Of a DNA stretch of 49,574 nt, positions 17,350-25,333 are shown one piece after another (the first letter of the stretch is position 1; the number at the start of each line of letters is the position of its first letter). Location: contig KN805402.1 of assembly GCA_000818945.1 (NCBI GenBank), positions 1-49,574 on the forward strand. Direction: 5' to 3'. The DNA is from Schizochytrium sp. CCTCC M209059 (Eukaryota; Sar; Bigyra; Thraustochytrida; Thraustochytriidae). Both the position numbers and the translations under genes were made by a program. The notes under the pieces are model-generated. The model saw nothing but the letters and a program-made list of their open reading frames with translations, searched no databases and was not told where the DNA came from.

Positions 17350-19305
17350 TTACACCAGGTCCTCAACGTTGTCAAAAGAAAACTCTGACGAACGGCTCTG
17401 AGCGCGCCTTCGCCCTCGCATTCCTTCCATGCTCTTATCCTTGACGATACGGTTGATTCGCATGCGAGCTGAAATCATTGCCGCCGTCGCCGCTGTTTTG
17501 AACTTGCGACGCAAAATGTAAGACTTCATGCCGCGTTGTGCATCGCCAAGATCGGCCTCAGTCTCGCCATGGTCGCATTCCCTATGCTGAGAATAGTCTT
17601 CTTCCATGTCGAGATGCTCGAGCCAAGGGTGTTTGAGAATTTCTGTCGTTGTGATGCGTTTCTCCATGGAGACTTTGATCATTTGGCGAATCAGGTCCTT
17701 GGCCTCATCGGAGATGGAGCCCCACTTGTCCTCGTGAAACTCAAACTGGCCTGACATGACCTTGATAATTTGCATGAAGCCCTCCGGGAAGGGCGAGTAC
17801 CCGCAAAGCAAGGTATACAAGAGTACGCCCATGCTCCAGATGTCGCAAGCTGGTGTATAAATCATCCTGTTCACCTCGGGCGCAGCGTAGCCGGGCGAAC
17901 CGATGCGCTTGTCTTTGTAAGGGTCATCCTCTGGGGCATCCATCAAAAGTGCCGTGCCAAAATCGGCAATTTTTACCGCAGAATAAAACGAGGCGTCGTT
18001 AAAAATCACGTTTTCGGGCTTCAAGTCCCGGTGCACGACACCGATGCGGTGCAGCTCGTGGAGAGCGCGAATGAGAGTCCGAAACAAATGGGCGGCATCC
18101 CTTTCTGTGAAATGTTTTCGCTCCACGATTCGCTCAAAAAGCTCTCCGCCATTGAGCTTCTCCATAACAATACAGGTCCGAGGTGGATCAGCAGCCGTGC
18201 AGACCGCATAGAGACGCATCAAGTTTGGATTAAGCGAAAGCTCGTCGCGAATTTTGCGCATGACGCGAATCTCCCACTCAAAGTTCCGCACTCTGCGCGC
18301 GTGCTCGGCCGCGGCCGCTGCAGCGGGCGAAACTTGCTGCTCCTCATCGCAGATGTCCTGATCATGCGATGATCCTTTTTGGCTGGTGTCCACAGCCAGC
18401 TTTAAAGGCGAATTGGGGGGCGTGAGGTCATCTTCGAGGATCGTGACTGTCGAAATGTCCGACGGAACTCTTGAGAGGCCCATGGCTGTTCCAGATGCAG
18501 TCCGCTTGATCTGCGTAGATGCGGTAGACGCATCGTTGACGTTCCTATCTATGCTGGAACGTGGCTTGCTCTCGGTTAGACTGTCGCGTTGGTCGGCAGC
18601 TGTCTCGTCAGCTGTGAGAAGCATAATTTTCACGGCGACCTCGACGCCGGACCGAATGTGCACAGCGCGATACACGTTGGCAAATCCGCCCTCTCCTAAA
18701 AGATCTTCGAGCTCAAAGGAATCCGAGAGAGGCTTCCGCTCTTTGTCGGGTCTGTACAAGGCATCGGCCATGGTCAAGACGCGCGACAAAGCGCGGCCGC
18801 GCTCGAGCGCAATGGCACTGGGCGTAGGTTGGTCGGTATCTTGCCCATCTTGTACGCGATGGCCTCGTCCGGAGCCAGACCATGCCTGCTCGCTATTTTC
18901 GGAGGACACAACCACGCCGACCGTTTTCAAGGCCTCGACGAAGTCGTGTGCTCGTCCAATGGGGTCATCAGCGTCAGACTTGGCTTCCGTCCCAGAGTCG
19001 GAGGTCTTGTTATGACCCGCAAAGATGTACCTTCGCGTGATTCGCGGCGACGAGGCTGCGTGTGAGGGGTCCCTGGATATGAGGCCGGCGACCACGACGA
19101 GCACGCCGCCTTGCACGCCGCCCAGCACGCTGGTCTCCCCCTCAACGATCTCGTGCACGGCTTCAGGCTGCCATTCGTACCTCGAGGCATCGTCGCGGGA
19201 CCGCCATTGCAGCACGGCGGGCGCTCTCCCGCTGCGCACCACGCGCACCAGGCGCCGCCGCCCCGTCACCACCACCTCGCCCTCGAAGACCACGGAGCCC
19301 GACAT
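17350..19305 (-). CDS. CaMK-like Ser/Thr protein kinase with N-terminal PH-like region
   Basis: The 651-residue protein has a complete kinase domain (about 198-563): Gly-rich loop GEGGFANVYRA (204-214), AVKI with K226, catalytic loop HRDLKPEN (D427), DFG (448-450), activation segment ending SPGYAAPE, and DIWSMGVLLYTLLCGYSPF. These patterns are those of the calcium/calmodulin-dependent (CaMK) group. Between strand beta3 and helix C there is a Ser/Thr-rich insert of about 110 residues (230-340), which is unusual. C-terminal LRRKFKTAATAAMISARM (598-615) resembles the basic amphipathic regulatory/calmodulin-binding helix after many CaMK domains. Residues 1-130 are strand-rich and end in a helix, like a PH domain, but this is weak. 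The start at 19305 lies 56 bp downstream of a TATATA sequence. The frame continues upstream to 19776 without conserved features. The 3' end converges with the EF-hand gene. Confidence 0.88.
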   Translation of the reverse strand: MSGSVVFEGEVVVTGRRRLVRVVRSGRAPAVLQWRSRDDASRYEWQPEAVHEIVEGETSVLGGVQGGVLVVVAGLISRDPSHAASSPRITRRYIFAGHNKTSDSGTEAKSDADDPIGRAHDFVEALKTVGVVVSSENSEQAWSGSGRGHRVQDGQDTDQPTPSAIALERGRALSRVLTMADALYRPDKERKPLSDSFELEDLLGEGGFANVYRAVHIRSGVEVAVKIMLLTADETAADQRDSLTESKPRSSIDRNVNDASTASTQIKRTASGTAMGLSRVPSDISTVTILEDDLTPPNSPLKLAVDTSQKGSSHDQDICDEEQQVSPAAAAAAEHARRVRNFEWEIRVMRKIRDELSLNPNLMRLYAVCTAADPPRTCIVMEKLNGGELFERIVERKHFTERDAAHLFRTLIRALHELHRIGVVHRDLKPENVIFNDASFYSAVKIADFGTALLMDAPEDDPYKDKRIGSPGYAAPEVNRMIYTPACDIWSMGVLLYTLLCGYSPFPEGFMQIIKVMSGQFEFHEDKWGSISDEAKDLIRQMIKVSMEKRITTTEILKHPWLEHLDMEEDYSQHRECDHGETEADLGDAQRGMKSYILRRKFKTAATAAMISARMRINRIVKDKSMEGMRGRRRAQSRSSEFSFDNVEDLV

Positions 19306-19884
19306 CTTGCCCGCGCACGCCAACTTTTGCGCTTTGCCAATGAACTCGGGCCGCTCACAGTATATAGGCCCGCTGCTATTGAATGAGCGAGCGAGCGAGG
19401 GAACGACTGCAGCCGCGAGTGGGGGTTTGGGGATTGCAAGCTTGGGTCCTTGTGGCAGCTGGCCGGGACGAGCGTTGGAGGACCCTGCGAGTGTTGCTCT
19501 GTGATGTTTGCGGGAGATGCATTGCCGACGTCCGGGACCACCTGACGGTGCCAGCCAGCTGCACTGACTGCGCAATTTCGAAGAAATGGCCTCGAGATCT
19601 TCTGCCATGAATCCAGAAAGTTTGCGCACGCTTCGATTGGGGAAGGACTGTTTTATTTCAATCTTTACTAGACACCGCTTCAGCTTGCTGCCTGCATACA
19701 CGACCGGGACTCTTGTAAGCAATGCCGATTGTATGTAGTCCGTCTGCAACAAGCGCAACATGGTCGTCAACGCCATTAATTGCGCAAAGCGTGCTGTTAA
19801 TTTATGATGCAGGCGTCTGAATCAGGCATTGCTGGCTTCAGCGCAGAAATTTTTTTGCGTAAATCCACGAGACACATTACGGGA
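19306..19884. other. Kinase promoter and spacer before decayed island
   Basis: No intact gene is seen. The right part marks a drop in GC content compared with the housekeeping genes. Confidence 0.5.
19361..19366 (-). promoter_or_regulatory. TATA-box candidate for the CaMK-like kinase
   Basis: TATATA (minus strand GGCCTATATACTG) lies about 56 bp upstream of the kinase start codon in otherwise GC-rich sequence. Confidence 0.5.
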
Positions 19885-20284
19885 TCAGGATTTTACTGAT
19901 TCTCCTCGCATATTGCCTATCGCAGCCGGGATGCTCTCTGAATGCGGCTTCATTTGCGCTTGAAGAGAACACGTTTTGGCTGACGAGATCGCTTCGCCAG
20001 TTGTCTTGCTCTTTTTGGCCAAACTTTCGATTTCTTTGCGACAGAAGTTGAACGGTGCAGACTTCTCATCCGCGCGAAGCACTCTAGGGATGTTGGATTA
20101 CATCACAGAGTTCTTGGTAAAGGCATCGTTGATGATAATCAAAAGCGAGAGCAGAGAGACCCTGCCCATCACCGATGTCTATTACAGCAGAAATCTCGAA
20201 GAAAGGTAGAGTGAAGTCTTTTCCCATTGTTTTAGCTGTGTTGTGAAACGTGGATTCACTGAGCAGATGATATGAGGAAGACAA
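19885..20284 (-). pseudogene. Decayed coding remnant, downstream part
   Basis: Two adjoining minus-strand frames read as one broken coding sequence. The first (20284-20084) contains FFEISAVIDIGDGQGLSAL and LYQELCDVIQHP and then stops. A one-base change of frame near 20080 continues it as RVLRADEKSAPFNFCRKEIE and then a Lys/Ser-rich helix to a stop at 19885. No start codon fits either piece. The join is inference. This is best read as the 3' part of the decayed locus that includes the TIR-like remnant. Confidence 0.4.
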
Positions 20285-20406
20285 CTTGCAAAAATAGTTT
20301 CAAAAGATTTAGCTGGCACCAACGCGACTGATGAGCTCATTGTAAAAGCCATCGGTCAATTATAGGCGACGCTGAAAGGCATGGACTCGCTGAGACCGAA
20401 AATATG

Positions 20407-20730
20407 TTAGGACGTTTCGAGGATCGTATCAAAGTCCGTTTGGAACGCAGCGAGTCCCACGCGACTGGGATCGCTCTCGTGCACAAGCAAAATGAGCTTT
20501 TCTGTTTGCAAGGCCGCGTCAAGTTCCATGCACACTACCCTGGAGCTGGAAACAGTTTTGCTCAAGAAATGCAGGTAGCATCTCGACGCCTGGTTTCCAG
20601 CTCGCATCTTCTCCGGGGCGAGGTTGCCCTCTGTTCCTTGGTCAACCCAAACCTTGAGCCCGCGATTTGTCTCAGCTTCGAGCTCGCTCAATCTTGTTTC
20701 AAGACACAGCAATTCATTCTTACGACTGCA
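20407..20730 (-). pseudogene. TIR-like domain remnant
   Basis: The frame contains, in order, a helix (LLCLETRLSELEAETNRG), LKVWVDQGTEGNLAPEKM, SRCYLHFLSKTVSSSRVVC, MELDAALQTEKLILLVHESD and FQTDFDTILE. This is the order of the second half of TIR-type signalling domains as found in many protist proteins (vWlD, FLS..v.SR.f...El..Al...K.i.lvhE.D). The first strand is missing: upstream the frame runs into an expanded GT array (20749-20823). There is no start codon and it stops just after the domain. It therefore looks like a fragment of a pseudogene. The TIR relation is from motif memory, not a search. Confidence 0.5.
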
Positions 20731-20748
20731 TCGGTTATCCGTGTGGTG

Positions 20749-20775
20749 TTTCGTGTGTGTGTGTGTGTGTGTGTT

Positions 20776-20823
<48 letters not shown>
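20749..20823. repeat. (GT)n dinucleotide microsatellite
   Basis: A long GT/TG tract interrupted once by TTTC near 20772-20779. It adjoins the TIR-like remnant on its N-terminal side. Confidence 0.95.
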
Positions 20824-20827
<4 letters not shown>

Positions 20828-20920
20828 GCGCGCCACGAGCATTCGCAGCTTTCCTGAAATTGCACGGGTACGTATATGTGCAAACCGACGCGCGTGCGCA
20901 TCTTTCTCAACAGGAAGCTG

Positions 20921-21370
20921 CTAGAACATCTGGTCAAGGACAACCACTTCCGTGCCAAAGATCCACAGACTGTTAGCTCGGTTGATGAAGACCATCATGT
21001 TTGCAACAAGGTAATGAATGGTGTACTGAATACCCTGTGGGGCTGAAGGCCCCGCGATCTGAGGTCCGAGCTGCAGTGAACTAGTGAATTATTAATTATA
21101 TCCAGTATCTTTCTCCGCAATTGAGATCGCCTTGGGGGCAAAAACCGGAGAGCTAGTCGTATGGAAAGCATCCTTGTAGTAGAAGCGCACTCTGTAAGCC
21201 CATATCACGAGCCGATGCTTTAATAACAGTAGGTCCTCTGCAAACGTAGTCTCTGGGAGCATAGAATTAGGTCCAGGATCCAACATTTCCTTTGCGCACG
21301 TCGGCGCTTCACAGCCTGCAAGCTTGCACTTGGCCGCCAGCCATTCCTCTGCTATGAACCACACACGCAT
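20921..21370 (-). pseudogene. Decayed coding remnant with tandem in-frame stops
   Basis: One minus-strand frame from 21370 shows coding-like sequence (MRVWFIAEEWLAAK, FAEDLLLLKHRLVIWAYRVR, AFHTTSSPVFAPKAIS). It is cut by two adjacent TAA codons (21089-21094) and continues in the same frame with a hydrophobic, protein-like stretch (IQYTIHYLVANMMVFINRAN, then LWIFGTEVVVLDQMF) to a stop at 20921. The family is not recognised. The same-frame continuation after the stops suggests point decay. Confidence 0.4.
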
Positions 21371-21384
21371 CTTCCGGACGCGAA

Positions 21385-21981
21385 CTAAGTGAGGGTTCTG
21401 CTTCCCTCAGCGCACCCGTCAGGGCCGAATTCGATCGGATCGAACACTGGACTGTTCGAGTCGACAAGTTCTTCGATGCCATCACGATTGTAAAGAACGC
21501 CGCAGACACCACATGCATGACAATGTTGATTATCTGGATCAAGGGTGTATGAAAGGAACTTGCTTACTCAATTCGCAACGAGTTCATCGGATGGCGGCTG
21601 GATCCAGTTGCGGCGCTCCTCAGGCGATTCATCAGCGATGAACATTCGATTCAAAATCTCTGTGAAATTGTCCATTGGAGCCGTCTCATTGTCCTCTTGC
21701 GAGTTGATCAACTTGTCCATCAAAACCGTCTCATTATCGTCCTGCGAGTTGCCCTGCCCCTCTCTGCTAGCCGACTGAGACGCAACATGACTCATTTGAG
21801 CTCGAGGTTGGCAAGTCCCCTCTGCTCGAATGTCTGCCCCCGCAGCTTGCACACGGCCACAATGGACAGCGGTCCTTTCGAGAATATTTTCGCTTGTTCG
21901 CCCCACACCAACACGAATAGCTTTGTCCACTTGAATGACGCCAACCTCGCGAGGCGAACGGTCATACTTTTCGTCACGCAT
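21385..21981 (-). pseudogene. Coding remnant with one internal TGA and a Cys/His motif
   Basis: From an ATG at 21981 the frame encodes 137 residues, including an internal acidic repeat (NSQDDNET / NSQEDNET) and EILNRMFIADESPEERRNW. It stops at a TGA (21568-21570). The same frame continues past that codon for 60 further coding-like residues, with the Cys/His-rich motif HCHACGVCGVLYNRDG, to a TAG at 21385. A GTAAGC donor-like sequence sits directly after the TGA, but no intron restores a better frame. The simplest reading is a nonsense mutation in a former gene. Family unknown. Confidence 0.45.
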
Positions 21982-21984
21982 AAG

Positions 21985-22311
21985 AGAAGAAAGCCAGAGA
22001 GGATCTCGAGCTCGAAGCGTGCGACCTTTGAATGGGGGATCGATACCTGGAGGAACAAGACATGATGCAAGACACTGCAGTAAGACAGTTCGTTAAATCG
22101 ATGGACCACCTCGAGCTGTCCCTTCTCAAAAAACTGCGCGATAGAAACGCACGAGCTCCTCTCCTTCCATCAATGGGTGGAGAAGTAGTGGCAGAGAGGA
22201 AAAAAATGCAAATGCTTTAAGCAGATCTACACTCATCTCGAAGCGAAGCAAAAGACGCTTCATCAACTCAAGAAGGTGTCTGGATTCACCGAGGAGAAAC
22301 TCAACATCTGA
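21985..22311 (+). pseudogene. Coiled-coil gene remnant, left copy
   Basis: The plus strand carries the 3' end of a coiled-coil coding sequence: REDLELEACDL, a TGA, MGDRYLEEQDMMQDTAVRQF, LLKKLRDRNARAPLL, then after a frame change near an A-run (about 22199-22206) KTLHQLKKVSGFTEEKLNI and a stop at 22309. The left copy has an additional nonsense change (TGA before the internal Met at 22032) not present in the right copy. No intact gene of this kind is in the window. Confidence 0.55.
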
Positions 22312-22357
22312 GTCAGATTTAAAGAAGAAAAGTATAACGCGACTTTCAACAGAAATT

Positions 22358-22381
22358 GATTGATTGATTGATTGATTGATT
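22358..22381. repeat. (ATTG)n microsatellite
   Basis: Six or so ATTG units between the coiled-coil remnant and the convergent nuclease/kinase-like gene. The same array is present in the right copy at about 25378-25403. Confidence 0.9.
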
Positions 22382-22450
22382 ATGTGACCTGGGTGTGTGT
22401 ACCCTAAGCACCCACCCTACATGCAATGCATGCATGCGACACTAACTAAA

Positions 22451-24355
22451 TTACTCCTCTAGGATAAAGTGCGCGTTGAAATCTTGGATGTCTTGCGCAA
22501 GCTCGACAGGCGTTGCTTTAATGGTGGCGTTCCTGAAACGAGTCAGACGAACTTCCCCGTGGTCGTCCATGACGAAAGTGGAGGCCAGATCTTCCGGTTC
22601 ATTCACGCGGAGAGCGACACCTAGCCCATGCACCATGAGAAGAGTCTCCCGCGCCTTGTCCACTACGGCCTTCGTGTATTGGCTGGGCTTCATAAAGTGA
22701 CTTTTCAGCGACTCACCCTCCCACGTTGTTGCGACAATAAAGTCCGAAAAGAGGTGGCGACCTCCATAGAGAAACCAAGGCACGTGCCGCGATCCCCACA
22801 GCGGTCGAAGGGTCTCGTACACCTCGATCTCGTTCGTGAAAGCTTGGAGAAGCCTCATCTCTTCTTGTTCGGTTTCGTCGTCTCGATCACGGTAAGGGTC
22901 GATTTCAGGCGTTTTCACAGCGATCAACTGCTGCAGGCCTCCAGTGTTGACGGACATGAGATGGCCGTACGCGTCCGAACCCTCCCAGAGGAGATCTTTC
23001 ATACCCCCATAGTATGGGAAGACCGACTGGTCCAGAGGTAGGCTCTGGCGGAGAAAATTCAGCCGCGCTTCGTCGTCGCCGTCAGCCGCCGCACCACCAT
23101 CGCCAGACAACACGTCTGCTGCCACACTACCCGGCTGTCCCGCTGAGACCTGGTGGGTAGCTGCCCCTGTTCCAACGCCTCCTGCTCCTGCACCTGCTCC
23201 TGCACCTGCTCCTGCACCTGCTCCGGCCCGTGCTGCGACAATCCGATCGTAAATCTCTTTCCACGGAGACCCCGCAACGTTGAGGTTTGCGTTGTTTCCC
23301 AGGCTATCAAGGATTGCGCTGTCCAATGTCAGACGGGAACCTTTCGAAGCCTTGAGAACAAGTCTGAAGTAGGCGAACTTTGGATTCTCAGCTGCGGTGT
23401 TCCTGGTACAGTCGTAACCTTTGGTGATTTTCAGGGTGTTGTCCGGCTCCAACTTCAGGAACCAGGTGATGTTCGTAGTGCTGAGGACGCCAAAGCGGCA
23501 AAAGGTTCGCAGCATGTATGCGTAGACCTGACGAATCGGGTAGAGGAGGTCGCGTTTCCTACCTGGTGGAATACTGGTGTCGCGGGAAACACTTTCGGAG
23601 AAGCCCACGAGGTCGTGTTCGGCATAGTACTGATGCAGGCGGTTGGCGATCATCCACGTGGCTTGCGGAGAATATGGCTCGTCCTCATCAAAATGTGGAT
23701 CATTTTCCTCGAGAAACTCGACCGCATCGTTCAGCATATCGTCAAACGTTTCTTCGTAAGGGAACTTGAAAGGGGACTTGTGCTCATGAGCCAAGATGAC
23801 ATTGTTATCCGCTCTAGTCTCGGTGCCAAACAAGTCCGGCGACAACGCCACGCTATTCTCGGAGTCTAGGAACCGTGTCCATAGAGCGTCAGGCCTCGCG
23901 CCTCTCACAGTAGGCTGAGAATTAAATTTCACCTTCCTCGCATCGAGACCAAAGTCCGGCCTGCGAAACACATACCGACAGTCTCTGATAAAATGGTCGT
24001 TGAAGATAATGAAGGCATCTTCCTCGTTCAATCCTATAGGGATTGATTCCTGATCCGCGGTCTCGAAGAAGCGAACTGGAGGAACTTGCTTTGCAAAGAT
24101 GGCAGCCTCGGTAGGCTCGAAAGCCACATCAGCATCGAAGGTATCCCACAAAACCAACCTTCCGGGCTCAATGCCGCGTAATTGACCACCAGCACCAGAT
24201 ATAGTCATGCTTTTCTGCAAATCTATGCGATTTGACTCGGCTTTGTCTGGATTTGTCGTAATTTCGAGTCCATCTGTAAAAGCGGAGTGCGCCATGGGCG
24301 TGCGAACAAGCGCGTCGTTGAGCGTGAACGACGCCGTGTCTCCGCTTGCAGCCAT
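22451..24355 (-). CDS. PD-(D/E)XK nuclease - kinase-like fusion protein (Crinkler-type effector or transposon-associated family), intact copy
   Basis: The 634-residue protein has two recognisable halves. Residues 150-316 fit a PD-(D/E)XK restriction-endonuclease-like domain: RPDALW (D156), VILAHEHKSP (E191-x-K193), then the helix LLYPIRQVYAYMLRTFCRFG (Q276) and TTNITWFLKLEPDN, an arrangement known from REase-kinase proteins related to Crinkler (CRN) effectors. A Gly-Ala repeat linker (about 376-400) leads to a kinase-like half (about 430-634): AVKT (K481), the helix NEIEVYETLRPLWGSRHVP, and IVATTWEGESL as hinge. At the catalytic loop the sequence is HGLGVALRVNEPEDL and the DFG position reads TRF, so the HxD and DFG aspartates are missing: a pseudokinase. 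Residues 1-140 are unrecognised and highly divergent between copies. The ATG at 24355 is shared with the second copy. Nuclease activity is inferred from motifs only. Confidence 0.62.
   Translation of the reverse strand: MAASGDTASFTLNDALVRTPMAHSAFTDGLEITTNPDKAESNRIDLQKSMTISGAGGQLRGIEPGRLVLWDTFDADVAFEPTEAAIFAKQVPPVRFFETADQESIPIGLNEEDAFIIFNDHFIRDCRYVFRRPDFGLDARKVKFNSQPTVRGARPDALWTRFLDSENSVALSPDLFGTETRADNNVILAHEHKSPFKFPYEETFDDMLNDAVEFLEENDPHFDEDEPYSPQATWMIANRLHQYYAEHDLVGFSESVSRDTSIPPGRKRDLLYPIRQVYAYMLRTFCRFGVLSTTNITWFLKLEPDNTLKITKGYDCTRNTAAENPKFAYFRLVLKASKGSRLTLDSAILDSLGNNANLNVAGSPWKEIYDRIVAARAGAGAGAGAGAGAGAGGVGTGAATHQVSAGQPGSVAADVLSGDGGAAADGDDEARLNFLRQSLPLDQSVFPYYGGMKDLLWEGSDAYGHLMSVNTGGLQQLIAVKTPEIDPYRDRDDETEQEEMRLLQAFTNEIEVYETLRPLWGSRHVPWFLYGGRHLFSDFIVATTWEGESLKSHFMKPSQYTKAVVDKARETLLMVHGLGVALRVNEPEDLASTFVMDDHGEVRLTRFRNATIKATPVELAQDIQDFNAHFILEE
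23180..23230. repeat. Gly-Ala coding minisatellite
   Basis: CACCTGCTCCTG-type 12-bp units encode the (GA)n linker of the nuclease/kinase-like protein. The matching tract in the right copy (about 26200-26255) has different unit order and length, without breaking the frame. Confidence 0.85.
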
Positions 24356-24842
24356 CTTGTCCTTCTTCCTCCCTCCGGGGAGTAAGTATCTCAATCGCCT
24401 CCCGCCCACGTGCGCTCGCTCGCGCGGCCTCCTCGGTGCCGCCGTGCCTTTTTCCGCCCGGCCGCACTGACCGAGTTCTGGGTCTGCTCGCCTTGCGTTT
24501 GGTTTTGCTTGCGGCGCTGCCCGCCACGGCCGCCCCGCCCCGGCCTGGCCTGGCTTCTTACGTTCACACTTTGAGAGCCACCCAATCGAGCGCGTTGCGC
24601 GCGTGACACGATTTATTTCTCGGGCTCCCTCTCTCCCTCCCTCGTGCGTGCGTGCAAACACAACAAACAACGCGCCTTGTCGGGCTCCCTTGCGCGCTCG
24701 ATGTGTTCTACTTGTCGGGCTCCCTCGTGCACTCAACTTACTACTTACTTGTCGGGCTCATTGCGCGCTCGGCGTGCTCTACTTGTAGGGCTCCCTCGTG
24801 CGCTGCACTTGTCGGGCTCCCTTGCCACAAGGGCGTGGCTCA
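24356..24842. other. Upstream region of the intact nuclease/kinase-like gene
   Basis: GC-rich leader and promoter, near-identical to the right copy for about 250 bp, ending in a 35-bp minisatellite. A frame open upstream of the chosen start into this region is judged non-coding. Confidence 0.5.
24676..24833. repeat. CTTGTCGGGCTCCCT minisatellite, five copies
   Basis: Units of about 26-37 bp start at 24676, 24711, 24748, 24782 and 24808, each opening with CTTGTCGGGCTC or a close variant. The right copy of the duplication has only about one and a half units (27679 and 27714). Confidence 0.85.
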
Positions 24843-24845
24843 ATA

Positions 24846-25333
24846 AAGAGGAGTTGAACTCAATCTGAGAGAAGAGTTCGCTTCTTTGCGAGACCAAGAA
24901 AAGCGTCTCGAAAAGCACATGGAGGAGGTCCTGTCCGAGCGCGCAAACAGCGGCAAATGATTCACCCTGGAAAGAATTGCGGTGCACAGTAAGTGATACG
25001 AGCAAGAGAAAAAAGCCAGAGAGGATCTCGAGCTCGAAGCGTGCGACCTTCGAATGGGGGATCGATACCTGGAGGAACAAGACATGATGCAAGACACTGC
25101 AGTAAGACAGTTCGTTAAATCGATGGACCACCTCGAGCTGTCCCTTCTCAAAAAACTGCGCGATAGAAACGCACGAGCTCCTCTCCTTCCATCAATGGGT
25201 GGAGAAGTAGTGGCAAAGAGGGAAAAAATGCAAATGCTTTAAGCGGATCTACACTCATCTCGAAGTGATGCAAAAGACGCTTCATCAACTCAAGAAGGTG
25301 TCTGGATTCACCGAGGAGAAACTCAACATCTGA
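24846..25333 (+). pseudogene. Coiled-coil gene remnant, right copy
   Basis: This version extends further 5' than the left one: VELNLREEFASLRDQEKRLE, KHMEEVLSERANSGK, then TGA (24958-24960), a second TGA, EQEKKAREDLELEACDLRM, LEEQDMMQDTAVRQF, and after a frame change near 25228 the same HQLKKVSGFTEEKLNI end (stop 25331-25333). Heptad-like spacing shows a former coiled coil. The stops and shift make it a pseudogene. It starts left of the duplicated segment, so the right copy retains more of the ancestral gene. Confidence 0.6.

Larger units (their letters stand above)
21985..24833. repeat. Tandem segmental duplication, left copy
   Basis: Direct duplicate of 25007-27733 at an offset of 3022 bp over most of its length. 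It contains a coiled-coil gene remnant, an ATTG microsatellite, the intact nuclease/kinase-like gene and its upstream region. Ends are approximate. Confidence 0.9.

Noticed and set aside
20749..20823. Candidate CRISPR-like or satellite array
   Set aside because: It is a plain GT microsatellite without spacers; no CRISPR array is present anywhere in the window.
21568..21570. TGA as a selenocysteine codon
   Set aside because: No selenoprotein family context or recognisable stem-loop element is seen, and neighbouring segments are also broken; a nonsense mutation is simpler.
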